Position numbers and translations under genes: made by a program
Part shown: positions 1 to 8,468 of the stretch, one piece after another
How the letters are laid out: each line of letters starts with the position of its first letter
How positions within the stretch are numbered: the stretch's first letter is position 1
DNA from: Hyphomicrobiales bacterium
GTDB lineage: Bacteria; Pseudomonadota; Alphaproteobacteria; Rhizobiales; Rhizobiaceae
Assembly (NCBI GenBank): GCA_900470285.1
Contig: UCAG01000002.1
Span: forward strand, 217,045 to 281,044
Direction of reading: 5' to 3'
Length of the DNA: 64,000 nt
The notes under the pieces: model-generated
Database searches by the model: none
What the model was told of the DNA's origin: nothing
What the model saw: only the letters and a program-made list of their open reading frames with translations

Positions 1-36
1 TATTTGCCTGCTCAGAAACGAACTAGGAGACTCCCC

Positions 37-396
37 ATGATCGCCGTTATCTTTGAAGTTTTCCCCGCCCGCGGACAGAAAAACACCTATCTGGACATTG
101 CCGCCAGCCTGAAAGAGAAGTTGCAACAGATTGACGGGTTTATCTCCGTTGAGCGTTTTCAGAGCCTGAGTGATCCGGACAAAATTCTCTCCCTCTCCTT
201 CTTCCGTGATGAAGAAGCCGTGAAAAACTGGCGTTCAAGCTTCATGCACCGCTCGGCGCAAGCTGCGGGGCGCAGCGGTGTTTTTGCCGATTACCGGCTG
301 CGGGTGGCAGATGTTACCCGCGATTACGGCTTAAACAGCCGCACACAGGCACCGCAGGACAGCCGCAGCTTTCATCATGAGCGGGAACTGGCCTGA
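37..396 (+). CDS. Antibiotic biosynthesis monooxygenase (ABM) family protein
   Basis: The 119-residue product has the size and ferredoxin-like alternation of ABM-domain proteins: an opening strand (MIAVIFEVFPARG), a helix, then VERFQS and ILSLSFFRDEEAVKNW, which matches the typical 'W/F after a helix' pattern of the family. Such proteins are cofactor-free monooxygenases or heme/quinone-handling relatives, usually cytoplasmic dimers; the substrate cannot be told from sequence. The ATG at 37 is preceded by AGGAGA at 26-31, so it is preferred to an upstream TTG. The gene lies 154 bp upstream of fdhA on the same strand. Nothing before base 37 can be assigned. Confidence 0.75.
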   Translation: MIAVIFEVFPARGQKNTYLDIAASLKEKLQQIDGFISVERFQSLSDPDKILSLSFFRDEEAVKNWRSSFMHRSAQAAGRSGVFADYRLRVADVTRDYGLNSRTQAPQDSRSFHHERELA

Positions 397-550
397 CCGC
401 AAAACATCAGCCTGCCCATTCACCACATTAGATGTCGCGTCCAGAACGATATCTCATCAAACTTGGCATACACTTTGGCCAGCATTGCAAAGACCTTCAT
501 CCACTATTCGCACATTTATTCATCTGGTGATTTATCTGGGAGGAAAATCC

Positions 551-1741
551 ATGAGCAGTAACCGTGGTGTCGTTTATACGGGTCCGGGACAGGTTGAAGT
601 ACAGAATATCGCAGATCCGGTTTTTGCCGACCCGACAGGACGCAAGATCGAACATGCGGTGATCCTCAAAGTCATTACAACGAATATTTGCGGCTCTGAT
701 CAGCACATGGTGCGCGGCCGCACCACAGCGGAAGCGGGTCTTGTTCTCGGCCATGAAATCACCGGTGAAGTGATTGAAAAAGGCGCGGATGTTGAAATGC
801 TGGAGATCGGCGATATCGTCTCCGTACCATTCAACGTGGCCTGCGGCCGTTGCCGCACCTGCCGCGCGCAGGATACCGGCGTATGTCTCACCGTTAATCC
901 ATCCCGTGCCGGTGGTGCTTATGGCTATGTCGATATGGGCGGCTGGATCGGCGGTCAGGCCAAATATGTCACCATTCCTTATGCCGATTTTAACCTGCTG
1001 AAAATTCCGGATCGCGACCGTGCGCTGGCCAAAATTCGCGATCTGACCATGCTGTCCGATATTCTTCCAACCGGCTTCCACGGCGCAGTTAAAGCCGGTG
1101 TCGGCGTTGGTTCGATTGTTTATGTGGCCGGTGCAGGCCCTGTCGGTCTGGCAGCTGCAGCCTCTGCCCGTATTCTCGGTGCAGCCGTGGTGATGATCGG
1201 CGACTTCAACAAAGAACGCCTTGCCCATGCCAAGAGAGTCGGCTTTGAGCCGGTTGATCTCTCAGCTTCCGACCGTCTTGGCGATCTGATTGCCGATATT
1301 ACCGGCAGCAATGAAGTCGACAGTGCCATTGATGCTGTGGGCTTTGAAGCACGCGGCCATGCAGGCGGCGAGCAACCGGCAATTGTTCTCAATCAGATGA
1401 TGGAGATCACCCGCGCGGCTGGCAATATCGGTATTCCGGGGCTCTATGTGACCGAAGATCCGGGTGCAGTGGACAAAGCCGCCAAAGTTGGCAGCCTTTC
1501 CTTACGCTTCGGCCTCGGCTGGGCAAAAGCACAGAGCTTCCACACCGGCCAGACACCAGTGCTGAAATATAATCGCCAGCTGATGCAGGCCATTCTCCAC
1601 GACCGGCTGAATATTGCGGAAATCGTCAATGCGCAGCTGATCTCGCTGGATGACGCACCGAAAGGCTATGAAAGCTTTGATCAGGGTGCCGCGAAGAAAT
1701 TCGTCATCGACCCGCATGGCGATCTACTGAAATCAGCCTGA
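551..1741 (+). CDS. fdhA: Glutathione-independent formaldehyde dehydrogenase, zinc-dependent
   Basis: This 396-residue protein belongs to the zinc-dependent medium-chain alcohol dehydrogenase superfamily and matches the NAD-dependent, glutathione-independent formaldehyde dehydrogenases (about 400 residues) that convert formaldehyde to formate in the cytoplasm. Visible features are the catalytic-zinc residues Cys47 (ICGSDQH) and His68-Glu69 (GHE), the four structural-zinc cysteines Cys98, Cys101, Cys104 and Cys112, and the nucleotide-binding GAGPVG at 194-199. The ATG at 551 follows GGGAGGAAAA; a longer upstream reading lacks a ribosome site. It ends in a strong terminator at 1760-1795 and converges on the livKHMGF operon. 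Substrate specificity is inferred from family resemblance. Confidence 0.9.
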   Translation: MSSNRGVVYTGPGQVEVQNIADPVFADPTGRKIEHAVILKVITTNICGSDQHMVRGRTTAEAGLVLGHEITGEVIEKGADVEMLEIGDIVSVPFNVACGRCRTCRAQDTGVCLTVNPSRAGGAYGYVDMGGWIGGQAKYVTIPYADFNLLKIPDRDRALAKIRDLTMLSDILPTGFHGAVKAGVGVGSIVYVAGAGPVGLAAAASARILGAAVVMIGDFNKERLAHAKRVGFEPVDLSASDRLGDLIADITGSNEVDSAIDAVGFEARGHAGGEQPAIVLNQMMEITRAAGNIGIPGLYVTEDPGAVDKAAKVGSLSLRFGLGWAKAQSFHTGQTPVLKYNRQLMQAILHDRLNIAEIVNAQLISLDDAPKGYESFDQGAAKKFVIDPHGDLLKSA

Positions 1742-1759
1742 GAATGATTTGATACGAAA

Positions 1760-1796
1760 CAGCCCCGCATGATAGCTCATGCGGGGCTGTTTTTTG
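1760..1796 (+). terminator. Rho-independent terminator of fdhA
   Basis: A perfect 12-bp stem (AGCCCCGCATGA / TCATGCGGGGCT) with a TAGC loop is followed by a run of seven T on the plus strand. It sits 20 bases after the fdhA stop codon. Confidence 0.9.
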
Positions 1797-1799
1797 TTT

Positions 1800-1897
1800 C
1801 CGTCTCTTCGAGGTACCTTTAAATTTACGCCTCTTCGAGGCCTTTTCTTAGTTCACGCCTCTTCGAGGCTTCTTTTATTTCACGCCTCTTCGAGGCT
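1800..1897 (-). repeat. Four-copy tandem repeat of the livF 3' end (stop-codon stem-loop)
   Basis: The last codons and stop of livF are repeated downstream. Read on the minus strand each unit contains GCCTCGAAGAGGC, a 5-bp stem (GCCTC/GAGGC) with a GAA loop, followed by a TGA or TAA and an A-rich stretch. The core CTCTTCGAGG (plus strand) starts at 1804, 1831, 1859 and 1886, giving a period of 27, 28 and 27 bp. The copy nearest the gene is the coding one; the third keeps a perfect stem, and the most distant copy is decayed to a 3-bp stem. The array fills the space between livF and the fdhA terminator. Confidence 0.85.
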
Positions 1898-2599
1898 GGC
1901 ACCAAGAAACAGCTGCCCGACACGCGGATCAGCCAGCAACGCATCTGCCTTGTTATGCATCCGTGTCTGCCCCTGCTCCAGCACCAAACCATAGTCAGAC
2001 ATCGCCAGTGCCGCCTTGGCATTCTGCTCAACCATCAGCACCGTCACGCCTTCATCGCGCAGACGGATCAGCGTACGGAATGTCTCGCTCACCATTTGCG
2101 GTGACAGGCCAATGGACGGTTCATCAATCAGGATCAGTTTCGGATCAAGCAGCAGTGCGCGGGCAATTTCCAGCTGCTTCTGCTGACCACCGGAGAGTGT
2201 AATCGCTTGCTGATTGGCTTTCTCTTTGAGGATCGGAAATTGCTCCATCACCTCATCAATGCGGCGTGCAACCCTGCTCTGATCCGGTGCGGAAATACCG
2301 CCGATCTCCAGATTATGCTTCACCGATAGCATAGGAAACAGGTTACGCCCCTGCGGCACATAACTCACGCCATGAGCCAGCATTTTTGCAGGCGCCTGCC
2401 CTGTCACATCCTTGCCGTTGAGCAGAACCTGACCTGAGCGGATATTCAGAAGGCCGAAAATCGCTTTAAAAACCGTAGACTTGCCCGCACCATTAGGGCC
2501 GATCACTGTGGTGATCGTGCCTTTTTCAATGCGAAAAGACGTACCGTTGAGAATGGTCATTTTGCCGTAGCCGCCAAAGACCTGTTTCAGTTCCAGCAT
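1880..2599 (-). CDS. livF: Branched-chain amino acid-type ABC transporter, ATP-binding protein LivF
   Basis: This 239-residue ATPase powers a HAAT-family importer from the cytoplasmic face, pairing with LivG. Walker A is GPNGAGKST at 34-42, the ABC signature is LSGGQQKQLEIARAL and Walker B ends in LILIDEPS. The length is usual for LivF. It is the last gene of livK-H-M-G-F; livG ends three bases upstream of its ATG, which follows GAGGCTGAGCC. The protein ends in SLEEA, and these codons plus the stop are reiterated three more times downstream (see the repeat entry). The transported substrate may be a branched-chain amino acid, an amide or another small amino-acid-like compound; sequence alone does not decide. 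Confidence 0.93.
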   Translation of the reverse strand: MLELKQVFGGYGKMTILNGTSFRIEKGTITTVIGPNGAGKSTVFKAIFGLLNIRSGQVLLNGKDVTGQAPAKMLAHGVSYVPQGRNLFPMLSVKHNLEIGGISAPDQSRVARRIDEVMEQFPILKEKANQQAITLSGGQQKQLEIARALLLDPKLILIDEPSIGLSPQMVSETFRTLIRLRDEGVTVLMVEQNAKAALAMSDYGLVLEQGQTRMHNKADALLADPRVGQLFLGASLEEA

Positions 2600-2602
2600 G
2601 GC

Positions 2603-3346
2603 TCAGCCTCCCAGATAGGCTTCAATGACGTCCGGATTGTTACGCACAGTTTCCGGATCGCCTTCGGCAATGATACGCCCGTTTGCCAGCACAATAATGC
2701 GCGTGCAGAGCGACATGACAAATTCCATATTATGCTCGATCACAACAAAGGTTGCTCCGCGCTCACGGTTGAACGCCTTGAGCCGCTCTTTGAGGTCGGC
2801 CAGCATGGTGAGATTAACCCCGCCTGCGGGTTCATCCAGCATCACCAGCTTCGGCCCCGCCATAAAGGCCATAGCCGCGTCGAGCAATTTCTGCTGCCCG
2901 TAAGACAGAGAACCTGCTTTTTCATGGGTCTGATGTGTGAGACGGAAGAACTCGATCATCGTCTTCGCTTCTTCAGTCAAACCGGCATCCGGACGACCGA
3001 ACAAACGCGACAGCATCGAGCCTTTATGCTCCTGACCGGCCAGAATGATATTATCCAGCACGCTCATATCCGGAAACACCTGCAGCATCTGGAAGGTGCG
3101 GCCGACGCCGAGCTTATTGAGATCGCTTGGGCGTTTGCCCGCAACATTCTGCCCGTCCACCAGCACCGTGCCATTTGTGGCAGGCAATTGCCCGAGAATA
3201 CAGTTGAACAAAGTGGATTTGCCACTGCCGTTCGGCCCGATCAGGCCGAGGATTTCCCCTTCATACACCTCAAAGGATACATCATCCACAGCGGTGACCC
3301 CGCCGAAATTCTTGCTCAGATTACGCACGGAAAGAACGGGATTCAT
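2603..3346 (-). CDS. livG: Branched-chain amino acid-type ABC transporter, ATP-binding protein LivG
   Basis: The 247-residue protein is the second ATPase of the importer. It shows Walker A GPNGSGKST, an ABC signature LSYGQQKLLDAA and Walker B LVMLDEPAGG, the LivG-like DEPAGG ending. The chosen ATG at 3346 is preceded by GGGGAGAAA and overlaps the livM stop in an ATGA, a sign of translational coupling; a longer reading from 3391 would run back into livM. It works with LivF, LivH and LivM at the inner membrane. Confidence 0.93.
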   Translation of the reverse strand: MNPVLSVRNLSKNFGGVTAVDDVSFEVYEGEILGLIGPNGSGKSTLFNCILGQLPATNGTVLVDGQNVAGKRPSDLNKLGVGRTFQMLQVFPDMSVLDNIILAGQEHKGSMLSRLFGRPDAGLTEEAKTMIEFFRLTHQTHEKAGSLSYGQQKLLDAAMAFMAGPKLVMLDEPAGGVNLTMLADLKERLKAFNRERGATFVVIEHNMEFVMSLCTRIIVLANGRIIAEGDPETVRNNPDVIEAYLGG

Positions 3347-4344
3347 TGGTTTTTCTCCCCGTTGCTGTCGAGCGCAGCTTTTGTCGTCCATGCGGTTGCC
3401 TGCGGATTACGGCGCTGCTTCAATGCATTCTTGGCACGCTCAGCCAATCCCAAAAGTCCTGTCGGGCAGAATACCATCAGCACAATCACCAGTACCGCAT
3501 AGAGCATCAGATAATAGCCCTCGGTAAAGCGCAGGAATTCCGGCGCCAGCACGATCAGGAAAGCCCCCAAGACCGGCCCGAAGAAGAAGCCAGCACCGCC
3601 GACAATCACCATCAGCAGGATTTTAAGCGAGATCGGCAAACCGAAAGAATGCGGCTCGATATATTGGGTGAGCTGCGCAATCAGACCACCCGCAAAACCG
3701 CCATAGGCAGCACCGATAGCAAAGGCCAGCAAGGTCATTTTACGAACATCAACGCCAAGACTATTGGCGCGGATCGGGTTCTCACGCAGGCCTTTAAATG
3801 CCCGCCCCCAAGGAGAGCGGATAATGCCGTAAAGCGCCAGTGCCGTCAGCACAAACAGGCCAAGCACGAAATAATAAAACGGCGTGGCCATCATGGTTTT
3901 CATACCGAAAATTTCCGGACGCGGAATACCCGTCAGGCCATAAGTCCCGCCTGTGAGCCATTCTTCATTGCGCAGCACGAGGATAACCAGCGCATTGAAA
4001 GCCAGCGTGACGAAAGCCAGAAAATGATGCTGCACCCGCAAGGCCGGATAGCCGAGCAGCAGTCCCAGCACAAAACACAGCAGCATGGCTGCAAGCAGTG
4101 CAAACGGCCATGCAATGCCGGCCATCGTCATCAGCGCCACAGTATAGGCACCCAGCGCCATAAAACCGGCCTGCGCCAGCGAAATCTGCCCCGCATAGCC
4201 GAGCGTCAGATTAAGCCCCATGGCAGCAATGGAATAGATCAGCCACGACGACAGTACCAGCAGTCCATAATTGGATTGCGAGAATGGCAGAGCGATCAGA
4301 ATTGCCAGACCGGCCAGCAGAAGGAGTATTTTGCGAAGGCTCAT
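3343..4344 (-). CDS. livM: Branched-chain amino acid-type ABC transporter permease LivM
   Basis: This 333-residue polytopic inner-membrane protein has the LivM hallmark segments LNLTLGYAGQISLAQAGFMA and VGGAGFFFGPVLGAF, and the SPWGRAFKGLRENPIRANSLG cytoplasmic loop that contacts the ATPase, with many hydrophobic segments between. It overlaps livH upstream by four bases (ATGA) and livG downstream by four bases, so the permease and ATPase cistrons are translated as a coupled set. The C-terminus carries a polar tail of about 40 residues. Confidence 0.92.
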   Translation of the reverse strand: MSLRKILLLLAGLAILIALPFSQSNYGLLVLSSWLIYSIAAMGLNLTLGYAGQISLAQAGFMALGAYTVALMTMAGIAWPFALLAAMLLCFVLGLLLGYPALRVQHHFLAFVTLAFNALVILVLRNEEWLTGGTYGLTGIPRPEIFGMKTMMATPFYYFVLGLFVLTALALYGIIRSPWGRAFKGLRENPIRANSLGVDVRKMTLLAFAIGAAYGGFAGGLIAQLTQYIEPHSFGLPISLKILLMVIVGGAGFFFGPVLGAFLIVLAPEFLRFTEGYYLMLYAVLVIVLMVFCPTGLLGLAERAKNALKQRRNPQATAWTTKAALDSNGEKNQ

Positions 4345-5219
4345 ATTGTACGTCCTTCCGCCTTGCCGAGCAGCCCCTGCGGGCGCACGAGAATAATCAC
4401 AATCAGCAGGATCAACGGCACTGCCGAGCGATAGGATGCGGAAATATAAGCAGCCGAGAGATTATCAATCACGCCGATCAGCAGACCACCGGCCAGCGCC
4501 CCGCGGATCTGATTAAAGCCACCGACAATCGCCGCGATAAAGGCGATCAGCCCCAGCGTCTCACCATTGGAGAATTTCGCCAGATAGATCGGTGAGATCA
4601 GAACAGAAGCCAGCAGAGCCAGCGCACCATTGATCAAAAATGTATAAAGAATCATGCGCTTAACCGGCACGCCGAGAATTTCCGCCACCTGCGGGTTTTG
4701 CGCTGTTGCCTGCATACAGCGCCCCGTCTTGGTGCCATTGAGGAAGAATTGCAGCAGTGCCACAGTGCCAAGCGAGATCGCCAGAACCGCAATATCCTGA
4801 ACCGAGATCGCCGCTCCTAAAATATTCAAAGTGCGGTCGGTAAACAGCGCCGGAAACGGCATGGCTTCCGCCGTATAGAATTGTTTGACGCCTTCTTTCA
4901 GCAAAATGCCCAGCGCAATTGTCGCAATAACAATCGGCAGCACGCCATGCGGCAGCAACGGATCAATGATGATACGCTTGAAACCATAGCCCAGAAACAG
5001 CAGTGTAAGCACCAGTGCCAGCAAAATAGCGACCGGAAAACTGAGACCTAAAATCTGTGTGCCTGCCAGAACAAAAAATGCGGGCAGCATGACAAATTCG
5101 CCCTGCGCGAAATTGATCGTCTGTGAAGCCTGCCAGAGCAACGTAAAGCCGATTGCCACAAGGGCATAGATCGAGCCTGTTGCCAGACCCGATACCAGCA
5201 ACTGAAAGAAAGTAGCCAT
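4341..5219 (-). CDS. livH: Branched-chain amino acid-type ABC transporter permease LivH
   Basis: The 292-residue permease carries LivH-type motifs: SGLATGSIYALVAIGFTLL near the N-terminus, INFAQGEFVMLPAF, the MQATAQNPQVAEILGVPV coupling loop and FNQIRGALAGGLLIGV near the end. It forms the transmembrane channel with LivM. It starts 63 bases after the binding-protein gene; that gap contains a stem-loop at 5243-5273 which may hold its expression below that of the binding protein. The ribosome site ahead of the ATG is weak, consistent with lower translation. Confidence 0.92.
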   Translation of the reverse strand: MATFFQLLVSGLATGSIYALVAIGFTLLWQASQTINFAQGEFVMLPAFFVLAGTQILGLSFPVAILLALVLTLLFLGYGFKRIIIDPLLPHGVLPIVIATIALGILLKEGVKQFYTAEAMPFPALFTDRTLNILGAAISVQDIAVLAISLGTVALLQFFLNGTKTGRCMQATAQNPQVAEILGVPVKRMILYTFLINGALALLASVLISPIYLAKFSNGETLGLIAFIAAIVGGFNQIRGALAGGLLIGVIDNLSAAYISASYRSAVPLILLIVIILVRPQGLLGKAEGRTI

Positions 5220-5242
5220 CAGGAAAAGTCCGTTTTGCGGGC

Positions 5243-5273
5243 ATAATCCGGCGGGACATACCCGCCGAATTAT
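5243..5273 (-). promoter_or_regulatory. Intercistronic stem-loop between livK and livH
   Basis: The arms ATAATCCGGCGGG and CCCGCCGAATTAT pair over 13 positions with one mismatch and a 5-base loop. There is no T-run, so it is more likely an mRNA-stabilising or partial-attenuation structure than a full terminator. It separates the abundant binding protein from the membrane components. Confidence 0.6.
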
Positions 5274-5282
5274 ACGATCAGC

Positions 5283-6425
5283 TTAAAGCTTAGGCAGGGT
5301 GGAAACGACAGACTGCTTGCCGTCTTTGACTTCCACAAGGAAACTCTCACGGTTCACTTCGCCTTTGTCGTCCCATGTGGTTTCCATCAGAATGCCCGGC
5401 TCATTAGCAGGGGTGATGGTCAGCCCGTGAAGCGCATCAGCAAAGGCCTGACGGTCAACTTTGCCGTTCTTCACAGTCACATATTTCACGATATAAGCAC
5501 CCATATAGGCTTTAATCGCATTGTGATCCGGCTTGTAGCCATATTTGCCTTCGAATTTCTTGGCAAAATCCTGCACACCCTGCACCGGTGCATCGGCTGT
5601 CAGCCCGACATGGCCGCGCACGCCGTTCACTGCATCACCGGCCAGATCAATCACCTTCTGGTTCATCAGCGTGGTTTCACCAAAGATCGGCTGCTTCACG
5701 CCCTGCTTCTGCATTTCTTTCAGCAAACGTGCGCTTTCTTCTTCATGCAGATAGGCAAAGATCACATCGGCATTGCTGTCTTTAAGCTTCACCACGTCAG
5801 CCGCGAAATCCGCCTGACCGACTTCACTGGACACATCTCCGACAAGTTTGATGCCGCGTTTGTCGAGTTCAGTAACAAACGCATCGCGTCCGCCTTTGCC
5901 GAAATCATTATTGACCCATGCAACGGCAACGGTTTTAGCGCTCAGTTCATCGGTGAGATATTTCACCAGTTTCGGCATCGACTGCTGCGCACCGAAGGAT
6001 GTGCGGAAAATATAAGGATTACCGAGATCGGTGATGAATGGTGCTTCCGCACCGGTCAGTTGCGGCACACCATTCTGCATGGCAACCATCATATTAACCT
6101 TGACCGAGCCGGAATAAATCGGCCCCATAATCACATAAGCGCCGTCGTCAATCGCCTTCTGCACCATAGCGCGCGAAGTCGTTGCATCGGTCTGCGTGTC
6201 ATAGTCTGTGACTTCGAGCTGCTGTCCGAGCACGCCGCCTGCGGCATTAATCTCTTCAACAGCCAGCTTCAGACCGTCACGCCAATTCGTGCCAACGGTC
6301 GCGCCTGCGCCGGACAGTTCGATCACGTCTGCGATTTTGATGGTTTCCGCCGCAAAACTCATTTGCGGCAATGCTGCCGACAATGCAGCTGCTGCAGTTA
6401 AAGCCAGTAAATGTCTTCTGTTCAT
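5283..6425 (-). CDS. ABC transporter substrate-binding protein, LivK type
   Basis: This 380-residue periplasmic protein opens with a Sec signal peptide (MNRRHLLALTAAAALSAALP, likely cleavage after SFA-A) and continues as a type I periplasmic binding protein: IKIADVIELSGAGATVG, then LKLAVEEINAAGGVLGQQLE and GPIYSGSVKV, as in Leu/Ile/Val- and amide-binding members. It captures the substrate for LivHMGF. The ATG at 6425 follows GGGAGGGG at a good distance; the frame stays open upstream but without a signal peptide. It is the first gene of the operon. Family members bind amino acids, urea, amides or aromatic acids, so the ligand is left open. Confidence 0.88.
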   Translation of the reverse strand: MNRRHLLALTAAAALSAALPQMSFAAETIKIADVIELSGAGATVGTNWRDGLKLAVEEINAAGGVLGQQLEVTDYDTQTDATTSRAMVQKAIDDGAYVIMGPIYSGSVKVNMMVAMQNGVPQLTGAEAPFITDLGNPYIFRTSFGAQQSMPKLVKYLTDELSAKTVAVAWVNNDFGKGGRDAFVTELDKRGIKLVGDVSSEVGQADFAADVVKLKDSNADVIFAYLHEEESARLLKEMQKQGVKQPIFGETTLMNQKVIDLAGDAVNGVRGHVGLTADAPVQGVQDFAKKFEGKYGYKPDHNAIKAYMGAYIVKYVTVKNGKVDRQAFADALHGLTITPANEPGILMETTWDDKGEVNRESFLVEVKDGKQSVVSTLPKL

Positions 6426-6811
6426 AAACCCCTCCCAAGGCTCCCCGACCGGATGGGATTTCATTCTGTCTGCACAATCATTCACATCATTATTGTCAGC
6501 ACAAAAACAACATATGTTTTTCACCATACAGAAATGTATATTCAATGACCGGAGTTTCAGCCCATCATAATCTGATTTAACGGCTTGTTTGCACAGTTGC
6601 AAGCACAGGCTTAACCAATAAAGCCCGATATTTCCGCATTGCCGGAATGCTCAGATTTTATCCCCGTAAAACATATATAATTGTCAGTATTTCACCGGCC
6701 AAAACTGTCTATGGTGCGGATTGTTTTTATTTAACAGACCCAAAGAGAAATACAGCTGCCGGATTTTGGAATATCCGTCAGCCATTCAATGAAACGGGGG
6801 AGAGCAAACTG
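6426..6811. other. Divergent intergenic region between the liv operon and the IalB-family gene
   Basis: These 386 bases must hold divergent promoters for the liv operon and the IalB-family gene. The one visible regulatory candidate is the inverted repeat ATACA-GAAA-TGTAT at 6526-6539, about 100 bases before the livK start. Small readings through the region carry no ribosome sites and look spurious. I could not fix a -10/-35 pair with confidence. Confidence 0.5.
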
Positions 6812-7351
6812 ATGAACAATAAAAATATCCGCAAAATAATATCCGGAACTGCCATGATACTGATGCTGCACACCGTTTCAGTATCTGCTGCCACCGGATT
6901 ACCAGGCGGTGCATCATCGCTTTCTGAAACTTACGGCAACTGGACAGTCTCCTGCCTTGTTCAAAAACAGGATGAAGCGCCAAAAGTCCTCTGCTCCATG
7001 TCCCAGCAGCAGGTTGATGATAAAAGGCAGCGGGCACTTGCCGTTGAACTCAGCCCCGATAAAAGCGGTGCATCCGGCGCTTTTGTTCTGCCATTCGGCC
7101 TCAATCTCAGCGCCGGAGCGGTTTTGCAGATTGATGAAACAGCTACTGACAAACCTGTCGCATTCTCAACCTGCCTGCCTGCCGGTTGCATTGTACCCGC
7201 CAGTTTTGATGCTGCGAAAACAGATGCCTTAAGTAAGGGGCAGAACCTGTCTGTCCTCATACAATCTGCGGACGGAAAAGATCTTAAACTCACAGTCCCG
7301 CTGGATGGCTTTGCCTCCGCCATAAAACGCACCAGAGAATTGCTGAAATAG
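6812..7351 (+). CDS. Invasion-associated locus B (IalB) family protein
   Basis: The 179-residue product has a signal peptide (IISGTAMILMLHTVSVSAATG) and the two signatures of the IalB family common in Rhizobiales: YGNWTVSC near the mature N-terminus and a late paired-cysteine CLPAGC. IalB was first described in Bartonella, where it affects erythrocyte invasion; in most bacteria the role is unknown and the protein is periplasmic or surface-associated. The ATG at 6812 follows GGGGGAGAG. It is a single gene, divergent from livK, and ends in a terminator shared with the convergent sugar operon. Confidence 0.8.
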   Translation: MNNKNIRKIISGTAMILMLHTVSVSAATGLPGGASSLSETYGNWTVSCLVQKQDEAPKVLCSMSQQQVDDKRQRALAVELSPDKSGASGAFVLPFGLNLSAGAVLQIDETATDKPVAFSTCLPAGCIVPASFDAAKTDALSKGQNLSVLIQSADGKDLKLTVPLDGFASAIKRTRELLK

Positions 7352-7373
7352 TGCCCGCTTATAGCACAAAACA

Positions 7374-7405
7374 AAAAAGCTCCGGCAAACCGGAGCTTTT
7401 CTTTT
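7374..7405. terminator. Bidirectional terminator between the IalB-family gene and the sugar operon
   Basis: The stem AAAAGCTCCGG / CCGGAGCTTTT has a CAAA loop, T-rich sequence on the plus side and A-rich sequence on the minus side. It can stop transcription from both converging genes. Confidence 0.85.
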
Positions 7406-7419
7406 CAGGTACAACCCGA

Positions 7420-8364
7420 TCAATATGGTGAATCAGGGAAGTAGAATTCCTGCGCATTGTCCTTAGTGACAAGGGTTGCATCCAGAATATAACGTCCGCG
7501 CACCGGCACCTGATCGTAGAAATTGGCAACGGTCAGTTCCATTGCAGTTGCGATCATTGCAGGCGGATAGAGCACATCAACCGGCACCAACGCATCGCCG
7601 TCGGCAACCTTTTTGATCATTTCTTTCATACCGGCACCGCCGACAACCATTTTAATATCTGTGCGTTTGGCCTGCTGAATGGCTTCAAGAGCGCCAACGC
7701 TCATATCGTCATCCTGCGTCCAGACCGCATCGATTTTCGGATATTTAACCAGATAGTCCTGCATCACTTTAAAGGCATCATCGCGCGACCAGTTACCAAA
7801 CTGCTTGTCCAGCACCTTGATATCGCTGCCGGCAACCGCACCGTCAAAACCCTTCTGTCGCTCTTCATCAATCACGATCGGCAGGCCACGAATAACCACG
7901 ACATCGCCTTTGCCGAGCGTGTCTTTGAGATACTGACCGGCAACGCGGCCGAGTTCTTCATTATTACCGGCAACATAAAGATCCTGAATGGACTGGTCAG
8001 ACAATGCGCGGTCAACAACGGTAATGAAAATGCCCTTATCCTTCACCTGACGGATCGGATCGGTCAGCTCATCGGAATTATGCGGCAGCGTTACCAGCGC
8101 ATCCATGCCTTGCGTGGTCAGATCTTCCAGAGCGTTGGCCTGCGAAGCGCCGTCCGGCGAGGTTTTGATAACAATTTTCAGACCCGGATGGTTCTTCTCC
8201 AGAACCGCTTTTGCACGTTCTGCGTGATAGACAACGCCGCCGGTCCAGCCGTGGTCAGCCGCCGGTATCGACACGGCAATCGTGACTTTCTTTTCTTCCT
8301 GTGCCTGAGCCGCTGTCCCGAACAGGGCAGCAGCACAAACAGCACCTAACAGAATATTTTTCAT
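7420..8364 (-). CDS. Sugar ABC transporter substrate-binding protein (ribose-type)
   Basis: The 314-residue protein starts with a signal peptide (MKNILLGAVCAAALFGTAAQ-AQ) and then follows the periplasmic-binding-protein-like I/LacI fold of RbsB-type proteins: VTIAVSIPAADHGWTGGVVYHA, a DALVTLPHNSDELT segment, GNWSRDDAFKVMQDYLVKYP and AVWTQDDDMSVGALEA. It delivers a sugar to the permease and ATPase encoded just upstream. It is the last gene of the ROK-xylA operon, 104 bases after the permease with a stem-loop between. The ATG at 8364 follows GGGAGTGAG. The operon context suggests xylose or a related sugar; that is inference. Confidence 0.85.
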   Translation of the reverse strand: MKNILLGAVCAAALFGTAAQAQEEKKVTIAVSIPAADHGWTGGVVYHAERAKAVLEKNHPGLKIVIKTSPDGASQANALEDLTTQGMDALVTLPHNSDELTDPIRQVKDKGIFITVVDRALSDQSIQDLYVAGNNEELGRVAGQYLKDTLGKGDVVVIRGLPIVIDEERQKGFDGAVAGSDIKVLDKQFGNWSRDDAFKVMQDYLVKYPKIDAVWTQDDDMSVGALEAIQQAKRTDIKMVVGGAGMKEMIKKVADGDALVPVDVLYPPAMIATAMELTVANFYDQVPVRGRYILDATLVTKDNAQEFYFPDSPY

Positions 8365-8413
8365 GATCTCACTCCCTGATATTTGGCCTGACAACACGGC
8401 GGTCCGGCCTCCC

Positions 8414-8437
8414 CTCCGCCGCTTTTGCGGCAGCGGA
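8414..8437 (-). promoter_or_regulatory. Intercistronic stem-loop ahead of the sugar-binding protein gene
   Basis: CTCCGCCGC and GCGGCAGCGGAG pair around a TTTT loop with a small bulge. It lies between the permease stop and the binding-protein start. Such hairpins often mark processing points that let the binding-protein message accumulate; no T-run follows. Confidence 0.45.
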
Positions 8438-8468
8438 GCCACAGCCCCGCCACCAAGTACACCTGCAA

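Noticed and set aside
1800..1897. Short direct repeats that could be taken for a CRISPR array
   Set aside because: The whole 27-bp period is repeated with little unique spacer, the units derive from the livF coding end, and no cas gene is near.
2732..3502. Long plus-strand reading frame opposite livG and livM
   Set aside because: It is the antisense of two well-supported ABC transporter genes and its product has no recognisable domain.
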